From the NCBI RefSeq assembly GCF_947631165.1, contig NZ_CANRKH010000023.1:1-42651 (forward strand): a stretch of DNA of 42,651 nucleotides. Reading direction: 5' to 3'. Position numbers and translations under genes: made by a program. This document shows positions 41,208-42,651 of this stretch, one piece after another. Within the stretch, counting starts at the first letter, position 1. Each line of letters begins with the position of its first letter. Origin of the DNA: an uncultured Dysosmobacter sp. (GTDB lineage Bacteria > Bacillota > Clostridia > Oscillospirales > Oscillospiraceae). The notes below the pieces were generated by a model. That model did not search any database, was not told where the DNA came from, and was given only the letters and a program-made list of their open reading frames with translations.

Positions 41208-42574
41208 TCAAATTGTTCTCTCCCAGACTATAACCTGTGTGATGACATCCCGGAGCCGGTCATCGCCAACCATGTACTCTAACAGCTCGTCGGCAGTATC
41301 GCACCACTTTTCGGTAGATGCGGGATCATCTATATAAATCTGTGAAATCAGCATCTGGAGCGGAGCATCCGGCGTCTTACGCAGCTTGGGCCAAATCCCA
41401 AAGGATTTTCCCCTCCATTCAAATTCCACTTCTCCGCCGCAGTTCACACACCACTTAAAATCGCTGATACTCTTGAAACGATTATCTTCCAAGCTATTTG
41501 TTCCGATATCATAAGACATTTTCCGAATCCCCCCAAACCATTTGAATTCCGGCGCTCCGTTTGGATAGTTGATGGGAGGGCCAGGAATAGGGTGACCAGT
41601 TGACCAATCAATTATGTGGTCGTGTGGATCCGTGTGAAGATCCGGCCTTCCATGGTCTGTATAATGGCGTTCTGAAGCGGCTCTCCCATCATCACCGATC
41701 TTTGTATCACGGTCATATCCTCCGTGCCTGCCTGGCGCATGAGAGGAAATTGTCTGACCAGGTTCGCCCAGAAAACGTTCATCTCCTGGTTTAGCGGGCT
41801 GCCAGGAACCCCCGTAGACGCTGCCGCCGCCTTTTACCGCTGGCACATCCAGGAATGGAGCAATTGTATCATACAATGTTCCTGGCTGTCCACCGATTTT
41901 GAACGCTTCCAGATCATTCTGACGGAAAGAGCGCTTGTAGCTCATGTATCTCCAGGAGCTGCGTTCATAGTCCACAAATACAATGTCCCCCCTGCATTTC
42001 AGGGAATGGTGTGTTATAGCAGATAATTTTCTTAGGTTCAATCCGCCGCAGCATTTCGTTGTACCCGGCCATGAACCATTCCTTCTGATCGCATCTGTTG
42101 CCATGCTCTGATGCCATATAGGTAGAAACGGCCACCACGCTGCCCTTTTCAATTCCTTCAAAGCAAAAATCAAAGGTTGATTCATCTCCCCAGTTTACCG
42201 TTGGAATCACTCGAATGCCTTTTGACGCCCAATAGGCACCGCACCAACGGTTGCGGAACACATTGTAAAGCTGCATGACCGGGGCCATTTCCAGATACAT
42301 ACTGAAATCCGGCGAGAGGACCGCACGGTATCGGGATAACTTCTCAACGTCATTATCAGGATGTTTCCAGACGCGCTCAAAGCGGTAATCGTACAGAAAG
42401 AAATGAACTATGCGGTCGAGATGATTTTGATCTTCCAGGTGGGTTTTATCAAATCCAATCAGAAGAAGATCATCAAAATCTCCAGTGTGCGGCTCGAATT
42501 TTGGTATGATGGGTATCTCCCATTTGCCGTTTCCGGGAAACTGATTGCGAAGTAACGTCTGGCTTGTGCGGTAG
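41208..42574 (-). pseudogene. DUF4417/toxin-like/immunity-like fusion, frameshifted and 5'-truncated
   Basis: Read leftward from 42574 the frame gives YRTSQTLLRNQFPGNGKWEI and RIVHFFLYDYRFERVW, then VIPTVNWGDESTFDFCFEGI and FMAGYNEMLRRIEPKKIICY, a clear DUF4417 domain. At a run of six G (41987-41992 on the complement) the frame shifts. One G fewer would restore EMQGDIVFVDYERSSWRYMS. The second frame then gives the toxin-like part (DTIAPFLDVPAVKGGGSVYG, RHYTDHGRPDLHTDPHDHII). At the internal start 41519 (MSYDIGTNSLEDNRFKSISD) the immunity-like part begins. No start codon exists for DUF4417, because the gene is cut at 42575 by an IS21-like end. Its shorter relative is at 35096. Confidence 0.65.
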
Positions 42575-42651
42575 TGTTAGCGCCGGGCGAAAATCGCCAT
42601 TCCGGGCCGGGCGAAAATCGCCAATTTTGGCCGGATGAAAATCGCCAATCG
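42575..42651. mobile_element. Terminal repeats of an IS21-type insertion sequence (runs off the window)
   Basis: From the TG at 42575 the sequence has three copies of an 18-bp unit GCCGGGCGAAAATCGCCA at 42582, 42606 and 42630, spaced exactly 24 bp (copy 3 differs by two bases). A TG end followed by multiple terminal repeats is the hallmark of IS21-family elements, where they bind the IstA transposase. The neighbouring DUF4417 frame ends at this point. IstA/IstB genes would lie beyond the window. Confidence 0.6.

Noticed and set aside
42582..42647. The 24-bp periodic units at the right edge as a CRISPR array
   Set aside because: The interval between units is only 6 bp and partly conserved, which fits insertion-sequence terminal repeats and not spacers.

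Overview
The window looks like a chromosomal segment of a gut-type anaerobic Clostridia, most likely Oscillospirales (Flavonifractor/Lawsonibacter/Oscillibacter-like). The evidence is GC-rich Firmicute-style genes with strong AGGAGG ribosome binding sites, pyruvate:ferredoxin oxidoreductase, a reverse rubrerythrin, an EF-G paralogue, and serine recombinase and small transposon genes of the kind common in that order. No rRNA, tRNA or CRISPR array was seen.

Layout. (1) 1-3070, minus strand: a decayed prophage. Tail sheath, tail, head-tail adaptor, capsid, large terminase and integrase pieces remain, most of them frameshifted or internally deleted. (2) 3371-7069: a graveyard of broken genes. It holds a D-2-hydroxyacid dehydrogenase pseudogene, a degraded transposon fragment with a serine recombinase pseudogene, and a molybdopterin-linked pair (a molybdopterin-oxidoreductase-like fragment and a kinase-like/MobA fusion). 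A MITE-like element of 160 bp with a 5-bp target duplication follows at 7091-7250. (3) 7880-25931: the metabolic core. An AEC carrier and a GntR/FCD regulator are transcribed leftward. A long operon runs rightward: a TctC-TctB-TctA transporter, two paralogous copies of an unassigned ferredoxin-domain/Cys-rich gene pair (13357-14701 and 15658-17031), an SDR, a FabZ-like dehydratase, a PdxA-family dehydrogenase, a LarA-superfamily protein, a two-gene UxaA-type lyase, an HpaI-type aldolase and PFOR. A canonical promoter (9997-10025) and GntR-type palindromes lie in the divergent intergenic region. (4) 26206-34916: housekeeping genes, namely reverse rubrerythrin, an EF-G-like GTPase, a degenerate P-type-ATPase-like membrane protein, rlmB and ftsH. 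(5) 35096-42651, minus strand: an accessory island. Two related toxin-like genes (one fused to a DUF4417 domain and frameshifted at a G run) flank modular non-coding repeats and a compact three-gene cassette: a KilA-N-like protein, an AbiJ-like protein with a C-terminal nuclease, and a PD-(D/E)XK nuclease. A catalytic-domain-less serine recombinase lies upstream of the cassette. The right edge appears to enter an IS21-type element with 24-bp terminal repeats.

How it works together. The core operon reads as import of a carboxylate by the TTT transporter, redox and stereochemical changes (SDR, PdxA, LarA-like), dehydration or elimination (UxaA-type, FabZ-like), retro-aldol cleavage to pyruvate (HpaI type) and oxidation of pyruvate with ferredoxin reduction by PFOR. 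The substrate is unknown. The duplicated ferredoxin-domain/Cys-rich pairs are the part I cannot assign and the best candidate for undescribed biochemistry. The three-gene nuclease cassette is the best candidate for an undescribed defence system.
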